Source of the DNA: Diplodia intermedia
Taxonomy: Eukaryota; Ascomycota; Dothideomycetes; Botryosphaeriales; Botryosphaeriaceae
Direction: 5' to 3'
Length of the DNA stretch: 64,000 bases
Assembly (NCBI GenBank): GCA_021495925.1
Contig: JAKEKT010000036.1
Coordinates: 1 to 64,000, forward strand
Position numbers and translations under genes: made by a program. Below are positions 22,609-34,242 of the stretch, piece after piece; position 1 is the stretch's first letter; each line of letters begins with the position of its first letter. The notes beneath the pieces are model-generated. The model did not search any database. It saw nothing but the letters and a program-made list of their open reading frames with translations, and had not been told where the DNA came from.

Positions 22609-23697
22609 TTGGAGAGGCGGTCGGACGTACGTCTTGTTTGCTACGAAAGGCTTTTAACGTGTTCGATGGTATGAATCAGGAATTGGTGGGAGTTGAAAAC
22701 GTCATGAACCGGTCGGGGAAAAGGGGGTCGGCTGGAAAAGGGATGGATGGATGGAAGGTGTTTCTTTTTGCTTTTTTTGAATTTGGGGATCGATAATTGA
22801 GGGCGATCGGAAGAAGGAAGATTGGGATTTTCAACTTCCCTTTTTGCTGCGGGACGGGAGCTGGTGGATACCTGTTGTTTTTCTTCCCCCTGTTTTGCTT
22901 CATACCTCTTTTTGCTTTCTTGAGTTTGTCGTCGTTTTGACCGACCTCCTTTTTGGGGGTCTCTGCATGGTGTGGTCCAGCAACATGGCTACCCTGACTG
23001 CGCTAGATATCAATTTGAGCTTTGTGTTTCTTCGTTCTTTTTTTTAAAGCTGCGGGAATTGAGTTGTGAATCGGTCTCCTGTGACGCCACCGATTACCCG
23101 GACGTTTTGATAATTTCTTACGTCGCACGATATATGCCAACAGCAGCATGTAAGACCTATATTTCTAGTCCGTGTATATATCCATTCGTGCCCATGCCAC
23201 TGCATCGGGGCCCCATGGCAAATACTTTGGGTTGACTTTGGGAAGTAGTTTTGTCCGCCCGCCGCTGCCCCCCCGCAATTGCACTTCTTGCTCTTCCGCC
23301 GGCTCCGCCACATATTGTACCAGATATTCCGCTCATGTTTAAGTAGGTTCTGCGCAATTAATGGCCAGAGTGAAAGCCTCAAGCGGAAGTGGTGTGGACC
23401 GGGTTCACTCTCTACCTACCCGTCGAGCGCTCAAGTCATCGGGCCCCTCGGCTTCCCCCAAACTGCCTCCCCGCCACGAAGCAGCTCACTACCGCGCAAA
23501 AACACTCCCTCGCAAGAATCCAATCAAATTCACTCAGCACAAATACTGGCACCATCCTGCAGACATGTTTATGGTTGAATCCAGAGCTAAATCTACACTC
23601 CGTACATGAAAAACGAAGAAAACATGAGTTCGACCTCGAGATGAGTACTTCAACCGACTGTGAGCATGAATGGAAAATGCCTTTCAGAAAGACAAAT
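22609..23697. other. intergenic, T-rich
   Basis: Between convergent gene ends. T-runs near 22770 and 23034-23045 suit 3' ends of the calponin gene. No gene evidence. Confidence 0.6.
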
Positions 23698-26019
23698 TTA
23701 GAGAATGACCAACTCTACATCTGAGCATCCTTCCAGCCATGAAAATTGTCCGAAGCTGCTAAAAACCCCAACTCGACGATAAAACACCCCTTGTGGGCTT
23801 TTGAACGGTAGCAACAAAATTCCGTATATGCTTTGCCATCCGGATCGAGTTGCAAGCAAATAACAGAGGTTATCCCCAGCAGCCCTTTCATCCGTATACT
23901 CAGCGGTCGAAACCCAATCAAGGTCATAAGAAATGCGGCCAAGGTCCTCAATAGGTTCGTTCCAATCGCGTGTGCGCTCGAGCCGGGTTCCCTCCAGCTT
24001 GACCACAATACCTGCGGGTCGAACCAGTGGAGCAGGTATCAGTTTACCACTGAGCGTGATGGACGATCCGGGCTTGACCGCAATCATGGGGTCATTCGAG
24101 GCAGCCGGCAAGTGGTACCGGATCACGCGCAACATTGGTATAACCACACTCGGGCTGCCCTGGCCTACACCTTCATTTCTCGACGCCCAGCTCCAGGAAG
24201 GAGCACTGTATGTTTCCTCGTTCGTCAGATCAACGACCATTTCCTGGAACGAATTCTTGGGATGATCTATGCGCCAGCACAGGTTAGAGCAGAAGTCATC
24301 ATCTAGCCATAGCCCGGCGAGGTACTGTTTCGGGTGGCCCGCGTCTTCCATCGCCCTGCTGATGAACTTTGCTGCGCCCGAGACTGCACTCAGCTTATCG
24401 CGCACAAACGTGATCTGTCTCCTGGAATATTCCGGTATCGTGACTTGCCAGTAATAACTCTTTTCGAAATAACCATCTATGCGCTGCGGTGGTGACGTGT
24501 GGTAACCATCCTCCAAATGGATTTTTTCGAGGCATCTGAGCTGCAACATCTTGTTTCCGAAGATGAGCAGTTTGGCAGAAAATTCCTGCTCCTGCCATAC
24601 CCACGCACGGCTGTTCCATCTGGATGCGTCCATGTCGGCAGCCTCTGGGGATACACATATACCATCCAGATAGATTGTGTAGTCTCCGGAAATCTCTGGG
24701 TCCAATGATGATCGGAAAGGGATGCGCAACGTTGGTACTCTTGGTCGGCGGAGAAAGGATTCGTCACACGCGGTGCTAGCAGCTGCACCGATGGTGATGA
24801 AGGCGTGAGCAAAGATGTCGCTCATCTTCCCAGACTCTTGCTCCCAATCCGTGAGACTATCTTGGATGATACAGAGTGCATCAATCCACAGATACCTAAT
24901 CTTTAGCTTTCTTGCGACGATGACTGCCTCTTGGAGAGCCTGTGGCAGCTTGGACACAAGTATCCCTTGTCGGTGACTAGCCAGCGACGCTGAAGTTGTT
25001 TTCGTTGGCAACGAAGGCCCCCAGCAATAGCTGAGAGCCGCATACACTGCCCCACCCTGTTCGTTCTGCAGAGGTAGTCCGGCGGTGTCAATGAGTGCAA
25101 TTTGATCGGTGGTGGTGTCGGCGTCGGCGTCCAGGTCCAACAAGCGTGTTGGCAAGAAGCCAGCCTGCGAGCGTTTGGCACTACAGCGATCATGGTTCGC
25201 GGAACAGTCTTTGATCCACGTGTTGACCGAGTCGAGGTTTCTTGCGGACAAGGGACCCTCATCGTCCAGTGGGTATCGGGAGATTCTCAACCAATCCCTG
25301 CACTTTCCTAAGCATAGCTGTTAGCGGGATTTCGGTCATGTACAGGCAGGACATTTGACGCCGCAACGCTTACCTGGCAATGCCCCCACTGCGAATTGGA
25401 ACATTTCAGCCATGTCCTCATTGTTTCCAGGATGGCGGATGATCACAGCCAATGCTCTGAGATCATACTGAGGAAGATCTTGCTTGCTGCGTCTCCCGTC
25501 CCACCCATATCGGATGCGGAAGCGGATAATCGAGGACGGCGCTTGCCACCAAGGCTTTTGCTGGTATTCCTCAAGAAACAACTGCTTGAGTCTGTGGCAA
25601 AGTTGGCAGCCTCGCTCAGCAGCACAGGCTGGAAGCTCGGGCAGATCGGGAGGCTTAGCAAACCGGTCGCAACCCGTATTTGCAACGCACAATCTGAAGT
25701 AGGAGTCGGGCACGTCCGTCGAGTGATCATTTTGCCATCCAAATTGATCTACTTTCCTCCAACGGTCTCTGTAGACTTCGTAGCGGTTTTCAACCCCTGA
25801 GTAGGAATTGAATTCGTCCGTGGCGAAACCGGAAAAGTCCAAAGCGGTTGATGCTCCATCGGGACTTTCCTGTATGGAGCCGCCGGCGCGAGCGTCGTCG
25901 AGAATCAGGGCTTGTAAGCACAGCTCGCAGAGCGTGTTTTCAGAGGACTGAACGGAGGGACAAGGCTTCTCTTCTACCGAGACATGAGTCCGGGTAGATT
26001 GTTGCTGGCTGGCAGCCAT
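23698..26019 (-). CDS. HET-domain protein (heterokaryon incompatibility type)
   Basis: HET-domain proteins are fungal allorecognition or cell-death effectors. Exons 26019-25374 and 25307-23698 (66-bp intron, donor GTAAGC, CTAAC branch, acceptor TTAG) give about 751 residues. The N-terminal 200 residues have a cysteine set (CELCLQA, then CAAERGCQLCHRLKQLF), as is common before HET domains. The HET core follows: YAALSYCWG at about residues 300-308, ALQEAVIVARKLKIRYLWID with ALCIIQDS, DIFAHAFITIGAAAS and SRAWVWQEQEFSAKLLIFG. The C-terminal part (LCWRID, then PSWSWASR) is also typical. No partner NLR or transmembrane gene lies next to it. The start at MAASQQQ is the most likely of two in-frame ATGs; the earlier one at 26112 begins with a hydrophobic stretch. 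Confidence 0.88.
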
Positions 26020-26792
26020 TTGTGGAAGACAGTGGAGATCGTATCGAGCTCTTACGAGGCTGATGAAGGGCACGTAAAAGGCGAGGCAATAATGCGCGAC
26101 GGCGCCTATCATATACAGCCTTTGACCTCGCCCTTGCTTACTCGGTCGCTACCCCTCTCTCAGTTCAGCTCTGCCACTAAATGTAGTCGGGTCACACGGT
26201 ACGACTGCTGCTTTATGCGCAGAGAGACACAGTGGAGGTGTTTCGTCATCGCCGAACACCCGAACATCTAAGGAAACCTCCTCCACTAAGGAAACCTATC
26301 TTGAGATAATTGAAGGAATACACATATGCTATAACTTAGATGACTAATATAAGAAGATTATGTTGCAATATAGCAGGCAGATAGCTTAGCTATACGAGCA
26401 GGGTATATAAGGGACCCCAGGGTCGCCCTCCCCTTCGCTCCTCATGCCGACACAACACTCCTCACCAAACACAACCCCACTGCAACAGATTAATAGCCAA
26501 AACGCTCTTACATGGGCAGAAGCGGCGATACGATAGCTTGTTCGAATATAGCGAGTTTCGACCACTACGACGAATAAGGAAAGACAATAGGAAAAAGAAG
26601 AACGAAAAGAAAGGGGAAGAAAAAAAAAAAACACCAGCTATGTACACGTCCACCCCCTCATACCCTCCTCCTCAAGACCCCGTAGCCCATCCTCATAATA
26701 GCCACGACCGCATCCTCTATACAACAACACATCCACAATCACCATCCCCATCCACCCACCACCACACCACACCATCCCCACCGCCCAGCTCA
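26020..26792. other. intergenic
   Basis: 5' flank of the HET gene and 3' flank of the CCCH gene. There is an AT-rich patch at 26270-26390 with a duplicated AAGGAAACCT (26271 and 26286 regions) and an A-rich run near 26622. No gene seen; open frames are proline/histidine-rich shadows. Confidence 0.5.
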
Positions 26793-28932
26793 TCACACCG
26801 CCCCAACCCTCCCCCTCTGCGCCGCCGCCGCACCGATCCTCACCGGCACCGGCACCCTCGTCGTCGCCCTGCCCACCTTCATCACTTGTCCCTGCCCCTT
26901 CCCCTTCCGACCAGCAGCCGCCGCCCCAACAGCCTCCAGCACCGCCACCGTCGCCGGCTCGAAGCTCGGCACATCATCGTCATTGTCATGATAGGCCAGC
27001 GGCGAGTGTCTAGAGGCACGCAATCCACCACCACTAACGCCACCACTAACACCACCACTAACGCCGGCAGCAGCAGAAGCAGCGGCAGCAGCAGTAGGCG
27101 TGATGACGACGCTGCGAAGCCTCTCCGTCGGTTTGGAGGCGGCGGCAGCGGCGACGGTGGGAGATGGGTGGCGTTTCATCTGCGGGAGGGCGGAGGCGGG
27201 GGCGGAGGCGGAGGAGATGGTGGTGGTGGTGGGGGAGGGGGATTTGCGTTTCTTGGTGGTTGTGCTGCGGCGGTTGATGTTGTTGATGTTCTCGACGATG
27301 GCGGTCTTGGGTGGTGGGGGTGTGGGCCCTGCTGTCGCCGTGCGGCTGTGGTTGATGCGGTTGACGATGTCGGCCTGGGCGTCGCTGATGCTGCGGGAGT
27401 GCGTGCGGGTGGCCGTGGCGGGAGCGGTGGTAGTCGGGAGGAGAGTGTGGCGGCGCTTGCTCGCCAACGAAGGGCGCGGCGGTGGCAGCGACGGCGATGG
27501 AGATAGCTTGGCAGCGGTGTTCGGCTGTTTCGCAGGAGGAAGCGGGCGGAAAGCGGAAGGCTGGACGGAAGAAAGGGAGCGGTCGTCGAAGCGCGAGACG
27601 AGCCCTCTGCGGCCCGTCGTCTCCTTCACCTCCTCCTCCTCGCCCTCCTTCATCCTCCTCACCGCATGGTCCGGCGAGCGGAACACCCTCCGCCTAGAAG
27701 ACGCAGCAACAGCACTGATCGCCTCGACAACAGCAGCAGCGGAAGCAGCATCGCGCTTCCCGCCCGCACCAACACTAGGCGGAGGCGACGACGACAACGA
27801 CGACGACGACGCCAACAACGACGACGACGGCGGCGTCCGCGCCACGCCGCCCACACTCTCATCACTGCTGTCTTCATCTTCATCTTCCTCCTCGACCACA
27901 ACCCCACACCTCCTCCCCCCGCCACCACCCACCCTCCCCACCGTCTCCTTCAACCACGCCGGCGTCTCCCCCACACCCACACCCACATCCTTCCCACCCT
28001 CCCTCCTCCTTCTCTCCACCGCGCACTTCATCTGATACCAATGCGGCACGGCGCCCACGCCCACCTTCTCGCGCAGGGTGCGCAGGTCCGGCATCTCGTG
28101 CTTGAACAGGCATCCCTGCTGGGTGAAGTCGCACTCGCCCGTGCGGATCCAGTAGGTGCAGTACTCCTTCCTGGCGGGGTCGGGTTCGCGGCCCGAGGGG
28201 GGGAGGGGGGGCCCCGTGGTGGTGTGTTGGGGGGCGTCGTCGTTGTCGTCGTGATCGTCGTGGGCGGCGGTCTTCTGCCCGTGCCGCGGCGGCTTGGTGG
28301 GGTTGTTGGTGGTGTCGTTGCCGAGGATGAGGGGGCGGAGGGCTGTTTGGGAGTAGGTGCGGTGCGAAAGCGGGTAGCGCTGCTGCTGTTGCTGTTGCTG
28401 CTGCTGCGAGCGTGCGGCGGTGGTGGTGGTGTCCGTCGGATGCGTGGTGGGAGGCGCGGTGCTGGGGTGCGCCTGCTACAACGGATGGCCCATCAGTACC
28501 CGGGCACTCACTTCACCGGGGGAGGGAAAAAAAAAGGAAAAAAAAAACAAAAGCTCGCGGATCACTCACAACGAGACTATACGTCTGACCGCTGCACGGA
28601 AGCTTCCCGAGGTACTTCATGCCCTGGGCGCCGTCTTCCTTCAGGCGCCGCGGCGCTTCCTCCAGCTCGACGCCGGGCGGCAGCTCGTCGACGGGGACGA
28701 CGGGGACGTAGGCGCCGCCGTCGCGTTGGATGAACCAGGTGGGGCGCAGGTACGCTTTGTACGGCGTCATCATGGCCGCGGTGGGCGGCGAGGCCGGCGG
28801 CGTGTTCATGTTCGTGTTGGGGGGGTTGCGGAGCATGGTGTTGCCGCTGGTGGCAGGCTGAAGCAGTAGTAGTGGTGCGCAATGTCGTAGGCGGCTCTTG
28901 ACGGATGGTGGGACCTTGCAGTGGCTGGCCAT
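26793..28932 (-). CDS. CCCH-type zinc-finger protein, largely disordered
   Basis: Probable RNA-binding protein. Exon 28932-28570 and exon 28475-26793 join through donor GTGAGT and acceptor TTGTAG, in frame, giving up to 681 residues. Exon 1 encodes AYLRPTWFIQRDGG and a VPVDELPPGV-like start; an internal ATG at 28836 is an equally possible start. Exon 2 begins with a polyglutamine run (nine Gln), then a CCCH finger of spacing C-x8-C-x6-C-x3-H (EYCTYWIRTGECDF, then GCLFKHEMPDL), then LREKVGVGAVPHWYQ. After that about 430 residues are Ser/Ala/Thr/Pro-rich with a DEDEDSSDES acidic patch and alanine runs. The strand composition flips inside exon 2: C-rich then G-rich on the plus strand. Confidence 0.82.
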
Positions 28933-29597
28933 GAAATATCGCGGCTTATATTATAGAAGCTGAGGCGGGAGGAGGGTGGAATCAGCAACGGCGTGGAAGT
29001 GGGGAGCAAACATGTTAAACAACGAACCGCGTGCAGCTTGCTGTGCGAGCCCGCTTAAGCGTGACAGCGGGCCCCCGGGAGACTCAGACAACGGGGCTTT
29101 GCGTTGTTGTTTGATCTCATGTCATCCACGGTTGACGTGCGTGTCGTGAAGCATTTGCCACCACGAGACGGGACTGCAGCTGTGTTTTTTGTTTGGAGCT
29201 CGTGGGAGTGCCGCGGCGCCGCTGGGAGTCCGCGGGAGGGGCAGCGGTCACGAGCGACCTGATGTCTGAGACACAAACAGCATGCCGAGCCTGCTGTACG
29301 ACAAACCGTACCAAGCCAGCTTGCCGGCATTCTAGAACCCATCTAGCGTACCTAGAGTTTGCGCTTTGTAGCGTCAGGAATAAGCGAGCGGGGATTGCGG
29401 CATCATGTAGATATGCGATTAGCCCTCCTACTTCCTGCTTGAGTCGCATGCACAAGCAGGTTTGAATTCCGCGGTATTGTGATCGACAAAGTAAACTTCA
29501 GGAACATGTGCGTAAACTTTGGTTCCGGTCAGAGACATCCATGTCACACCCCCCAAACAATCCTCAGGGACTGGAAACCCTAAACGATAAGCATGTT
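28933..29597. other. intergenic
   Basis: No supported gene. A minus-strand open frame from 29703 to 29428 sits just behind the CorA-like relic and may be part of its decayed 3' end or flank, but it shows no family features. Confidence 0.45.
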
Positions 29598-31027
29598 TCA
29601 AACCGGCACTGCATAAACCCCACCGTCTCTTAGGGCAACGAGCCGGATGTACGGCATCCATCCCGCGGTCCGGTGTGAAAGAATGCCCAAAGCGGCAGTC
29701 CAAGAATCAGCCCAGACGATCACCAGCCCAGCCCAGTCGAAACACCCAAAACCTCGAACCCAGCCGCTCCAGCCGTCGCCCCGACCAGCCTCGCCGCCGC
29801 CGCCATCTGCCTCCTCCTCGCCGCCGCCTCCCCCCTCTCCCTCCACTCCACCAGCACCTCGCCCACCTCCCCGCCCCAAAACGCCAAACCCCACCGCGAC
29901 GCCCACGACACCCGCCGTCACGCCGGCCGCCACTCGCCAGAACGTGCCCTACGTCTACGTCTGCGTCTGCGGCCACGTCGCGGACGCCGGCGACGTCCCA
30001 TGCCGAAGAAGAAGCTTCGTCACGAACGACGACAGCGGCCAGGAAGACGGAACGACGGTGACGATCGGTGAAGACGAGGATATATCGCCTTGCCCGGTGG
30101 TCCGTACGTCCTCGAGCCGCATGTTGACCGGCTGGATCGTTGCGGTTGGCCAGCGCGTTGTTGCTGTTGTCGCAGGTCCGTGGCTGAGCGCGAGAGGTTT
30201 GGGACGACGGCTTGGCTGGTGGTGGGTGGGTGGGGATGAGGGGGAGGTGGGCGCTGTGGTGGGGAGGTGGCGGTGCGTGGCGCGCGTCGAGGGGGGGAGG
30301 GTCGTGGCAGCGTTCTTGTTGCTGTTGTTGTTGTTGTTGGCGGGGTTGTCTGGGGCGGTGGTGGCGGCGTGGTGGTCTGTTGCGGATGTCGCGGGAGGTG
30401 ACCTCGGCGATTCTGGAAGTCAGCTGCAGAGGTGGCCAGCGGGACTTCCAGCTTTGACTGCTCGAGAGAGTCACAATATGCCTTTCATCAACGACTAGGA
30501 TCCAGAGTTCGTCGACATTGAGTCCGCACGGATAATGGCCATACAAGCTGCGGACCTTCAAGTCAAGGTCGCGGTCGTTTGTCCACGGCTTGTGTTTCGA
30601 AAAGACCTGGTTGTGCTCCCGATCGCTCGTGTCCAGGCGGTAGAAGTACTGCAGAATCGACCTCAGCATGTGCGAGGACCCCCTGCTGGACTGGAACCCT
30701 TCTCTCGGATCGACCTGGAAGCGAAGCGGAGGCGGTTCCCCCTGCACCGTCCAGTCCAGGAACGGCACGCTGATGAGCATCGGACAGCAGCCGCGGTCCC
30801 GGTCGTCATCCTCGGACTCCCAATCCGGCACCAGGCGCTGCACAAGCGGCGAGAAATACCGCCCGTGCTTCGGAAACCGCTCGTTCTAGTAGATGCAGTG
30901 CTCCACCTTCTTAAACGCCGCAATCACACGCGCGGGGTCCACGCTCCAATCCGACAAGGCCAGAAGGCACTAGAAAAAAGACACCGTTAGCCATCAACCC
31001 GGCGCGACAAGAAAGGCAAACCGCACT
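29598..31027 (-). pseudogene. broken fungal CorA-like transporter-domain gene
   Basis: The frame 30843-29707 holds the core of the fungal CorA-like family: LISVPFLDW, FYRLDTSDREHNQVFSKH and VDELWILVVDERHIVT. In the same frame upstream, 30969-30844 encodes CLLALSDWSVDPARVIAAF, then an in-frame TAG at 30888-30886 (codon after HCIY) before NERFPKHGRYFSPLV. An upstream exon (KFSEYLEG, ending 31027) joins through a CTAG acceptor. The membrane end (AAGVTAGVVGVAVGFGVL, about 29933-29870) lies in a different frame from the core, so there is also a frameshift or an unseen intron in the intervening Arg/Pro/Gln-rich stretch. A stop plus a frame break argues for a pseudogene; read-through or sequencing error remains possible. 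The 5' end was not resolved. Confidence 0.6.
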
Positions 31028-31868
31028 CCTTCCAAATACTCCGAGAACTTGCCAGTCTGCTGCCGCTGCGCCGGGGGATGGGGGCGGCGGCGGTTCTTTT
31101 TCTGGCGAAGGGGGCCTATTGGTGTCGTCGTTGTTGGCGCGGGAGGGGAAGGAGGTGGAGGGACGCCGGCATAGTCGGTGTGGTGCTGAAGTGGGAGAGA
31201 GAGAGAGAAGAAAGTGTGTGGGTGTCGTGCAGCAGCTGATGGGAGGGAGGGAGGGAGGTAGGTAGGTGGTGTACGGACGCGCTAGCAGGCATTGCCGTGT
31301 TACATACTACCATTTACATATTGTGCTTTGCACCGCCACGCGGCGCATCCATGCTGACGTGCTGACGTTGCGGACGTTTTTTTTTTTTTTTTTTGGCGCC
31401 TTCTGTCGATCATTCCCCAGTTGCCGTCGATCATGTGGGTGGACATCATGCCGCAGGCAGGGCGACCCGACCGTTCCTGCAGGCTGCACTGCGGCACTCC
31501 CTCGTGATTTAACCGGACGGACACCATGCCGAATCGAGTGTGCATTACATACAGCAGAAAATGATGGGCGATTGATTCGCAGATTGACTCCACGTGCAAC
31601 GAGCAGAAACCAAATGTTGGGCGCGGTGATGATCGCTCGTTTCATCCATGGTCCCCGTTCAATTTTTAAGCAGCCGAAGAGAATAAAAAGACCTATTGAG
31701 CATTCTGGTGTTTTTGCGCCGTCTCATCGCCAATGTTAAATCCCGCTGTCGATGGTATCCCTCCGTGCGAAAGCCATTACGAACCAGATCATCCCAGCGA
31801 TGCCATGCCATGCCATGCCACGACTGATAGTACAGAAAAACGCCATAAGCACCCCGACTCTGCAATCT
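31028..31868. other. intergenic
   Basis: Holds GA- and GGGA-repeats (31196-31256), a 19-base T run at about 31376-31394 and a (TGCCA)4 pentamer array at about 31800-31822. No gene identified, although the missing 5' end of the CorA-like relic may begin here. Confidence 0.5.
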
Positions 31869-33104
31869 CTATGAAGCCGAAGAAGCAGCGGCAGCCGCCG
31901 CGGCAGCAGCAGCCGCAGCCCCTCCTCTGGCCGCCTTCTTCCGGCCTCCCCTGCCGCCGCCGCCACCCTCACCATCTTCCCTCTTTCTCTTGCTCGGACG
32001 GCTGCTGCCGCCCTTCGGCCGGTACGGCTCATCGTCCTTGTTCTTCTTCCCCCTCCCACTGCCCGTCTCCGGCACGAAGCCATCCTCTTCATCCGGATCG
32101 CCCTTGATGGGCGTGGTCGTAGCAGCCGCAGCCGCAGCCGCCGCGGCGGCCGCCGCCTGGCCGCGCTTGCCGCCGCCCCTTCCGTTGCCGGCGCCCTTGG
32201 CGGGCTTCTCGCCGGGCTCGCCCTTTTCGTTTTCCTTGTCCTGCAGGAAGACCTGGGGCTGGTGCTTGCGCAGCCAGTTGTAGACCGAGTCGGGGTTGCG
32301 GATCTGCAGCTCCTTCTCGCTCGGCACGTCGCGGGCGGGCAGCCGGATGGGGCGGCCCGACGTGTCGTTGGGGTCGTACAGCGCCGGGTCGCCCAGCGCC
32401 ACGTCGAGCTCCTTGAGGTACTCCTCCTCGTGGTTCGGGCTGAGGTAGCCCGCCAGGCTGTCGCCCACCAGGTCGTCGGGCAGCGCGTCGGGCGGGTACC
32501 GCGTGTGCGGCACGTGGACGAGCTCCGCCAGCGCCTTGTGGTCGAGCCCCGAGAACTTGGCCGTCAGCGCCGCCGAGCGCTCCGCGAGCTCCTCGTGCGA
32601 TATCCGCCCGGCGGCGAAGTCGTCGCGGGCTTCTTGGAGCTTGAGGTGGATTGCGTCGGGGTCGGACGGCACGTCGGCTTCACGGGCGAGGTTGAGGTCG
32701 TAGCGCATGTGCTGGGGGACTTTGGGCTGCTCATTGATGTCGAGCAGGAGGTCCAGGAGCTGGCTGCGATGCGTGTCAGCGAGGCTGGCGACGGGGCGGG
32801 ACGTGCAGCGTACTCGTTCTGCTCTTGCAGACGGCGGGCCAGGGCAATGGCCTTGTGCTCCTCCCTGAAGAGCGTGTTGCTCTCGCGCATCCGCTCGTCG
32901 AAGCGCACGCGCATCTTGCGGTACTTTTTCCTAGACACGTTCAGCGGCACGGCCGGCGGGGGGAGCGAGCGATGAGACGGACCTCCACGAGCGGATCGAG
33001 GGCTTTGCGGGCGCGTCTGCGGCGTCGTGGTGAGCTGGGCGCAGCGGGGCGGCAGCGGCAGCGTCGTCGGGCGGATGCGCGGCCATGTCGTCGTGGGAGG
33101 CCAT
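31869..33104 (-). CDS. IEC3: INO80 complex subunit Iec3
   Basis: Iec3 is a fungus-specific subunit of the INO80 chromatin remodeller. Exons 33104-32983, 32930-32814 and 32763-31869 join in frame (donors GTCCGT and GTACGC; CTGA-type branches) and give about 377 residues. The hallmark is IRSWRKKYRKMRVRFDERM followed by ESNTLFREEHKAI and ARRLQEQNDQLLDLLLDIN, which spans all three exons. The second block has MRYDLNLA and ALPDDLVGDSLAGYLSPNHE, then PDSVYNWLRKHQP. The C-terminal 110 residues are lysine/glycine-rich and disordered with two polyalanine runs (12 and 12 Ala), the second at the extreme end. Divergent from the ORM gene, starts 493 bp apart. Confidence 0.88.
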
Positions 33105-33596
33105 GCGGCGGGTGGCGGCGGTCGTACGGCGATGGCGGTGGTGGTGTCGGGGCTGGACGCGAGGTGGATCCGCTGGAGTGAGGTTGAGGATCTGGCTGGG
33201 GCCAGGTGCTGCAGCTGCGCGCTGGCGTCCGGGGCGGGTGATCCCTGCGCGCTCGGCGTGGAAGCTGACGTTCGCCCTCTCTCGCACTTGAAGGGGGGCC
33301 TCCACCGTCTCGACCTACTCTTCCCGCCCCCCGGCTCCAATCCCTCTCTCTCTCTCGCCCACCACTCCCATCGCTGCCTAGCACTTTGGCCGCCCATAGC
33401 CGCTCGTTACCCCCGACCGCATCCCCCCGTCGTGCGCACCCGTCTGCCGGCCAGTCACCTCGCGCAACCCACGCCCTTTGTCCGACCCCAACGACCCGAC
33501 ACCACCGCCAAACTGTCGCCCATACTCCTCAACCGGACTACCTCCTTCCAGGTAGATCCGCATCCCGGCCACCTCACGACCGCCCATGCCGAGAGG

Positions 33597-34242
33597 ATGA
33601 GCACCGAGAAAGCCGGCCGCCGGCGGCGCTCGTCGAGCCTGATGTACACGGAACCCCCGGAGTCTCTCGAGCACATCAGCGACCAGGCCGCGCTGCCAAA
33701 CCTCAACTCGCAATGGGTCAACGCCAAGGGTACGCTCCCCGCCGCGCCTTAGGGTCCGCCTTCTAACGTCCGCAGGCGCGTGGGCCATCCACATCGTCCT
33801 CATCGTCTGCCTCAAGGTCCTCTACGACATCATCCCCGGCGTGTCGCAAGAGACGTCGTGGACGCTCACCAACATATCGTACATGTTCGGCAGCTACATC
33901 ATGTTCCACTGGGTGCGCGGCGTGCCGTTCGAGTTCAACGCCGGCGCATACGACAACCTGAACATGTGGGAGCAGATTGACAACGGTGACCAGTACACCC
34001 CGGCCAAGAAGTTCCTGCTGAGCGTGCCCATCGTGCTGTTCCTCATCAGCACCCACTACACCCACTACGACCTCACCTTTTTCCTCATCAACTTCATGGC
34101 CACCATCGCCGTCGTCATCCCCAAGCTTCCGGCGGTGAGTTTTTACCAAAAAAAAAGGACAGAATCGAAAGGTGCTGACATGCCGCCGCAGACACATCGG
34201 CTGCGCCTAGGTATTTTCTCCGACCCGCCGGACGAAAGCTAG
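33597..34242 (+). CDS. ORM1: ORM/ORMDL family regulator of sphingolipid synthesis
   Basis: Orm proteins bind and inhibit serine palmitoyltransferase in the ER. Exons 33597-33729, 33776-34134 and 34192-34242 (introns 46 and 57 bp, TTCTAAC branch in the first) give 180 residues. The whole family core is present: NSQWVNAKGAWAIHIVLI, YDIIPGVSQETSWTLTN, MFHWVRGVPFEFNAGAYD, WEQIDNGDQYTPAKKFL and THYTHYDLTFFLINF, with four hydrophobic segments. The N-terminal Ser-rich segment (RRRRSSSLMYTEPPES) resembles the phosphoregulated N-terminus of yeast Orm1/2. The last intron has no stop and a length divisible by three, so retention would add 19 residues before THRLRLGIF. Confidence 0.95.

Noticed and set aside
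27100..28035. 311-codon plus-strand open frame
   Set aside because: Antisense to the low-complexity part of the CCCH gene; no ATG context or family features.
31376..31394. T-run as a Pol III terminator of an ncRNA gene
   Set aside because: No A/B box or tRNA-like structure lies upstream; it is probably a simple poly-T tract.
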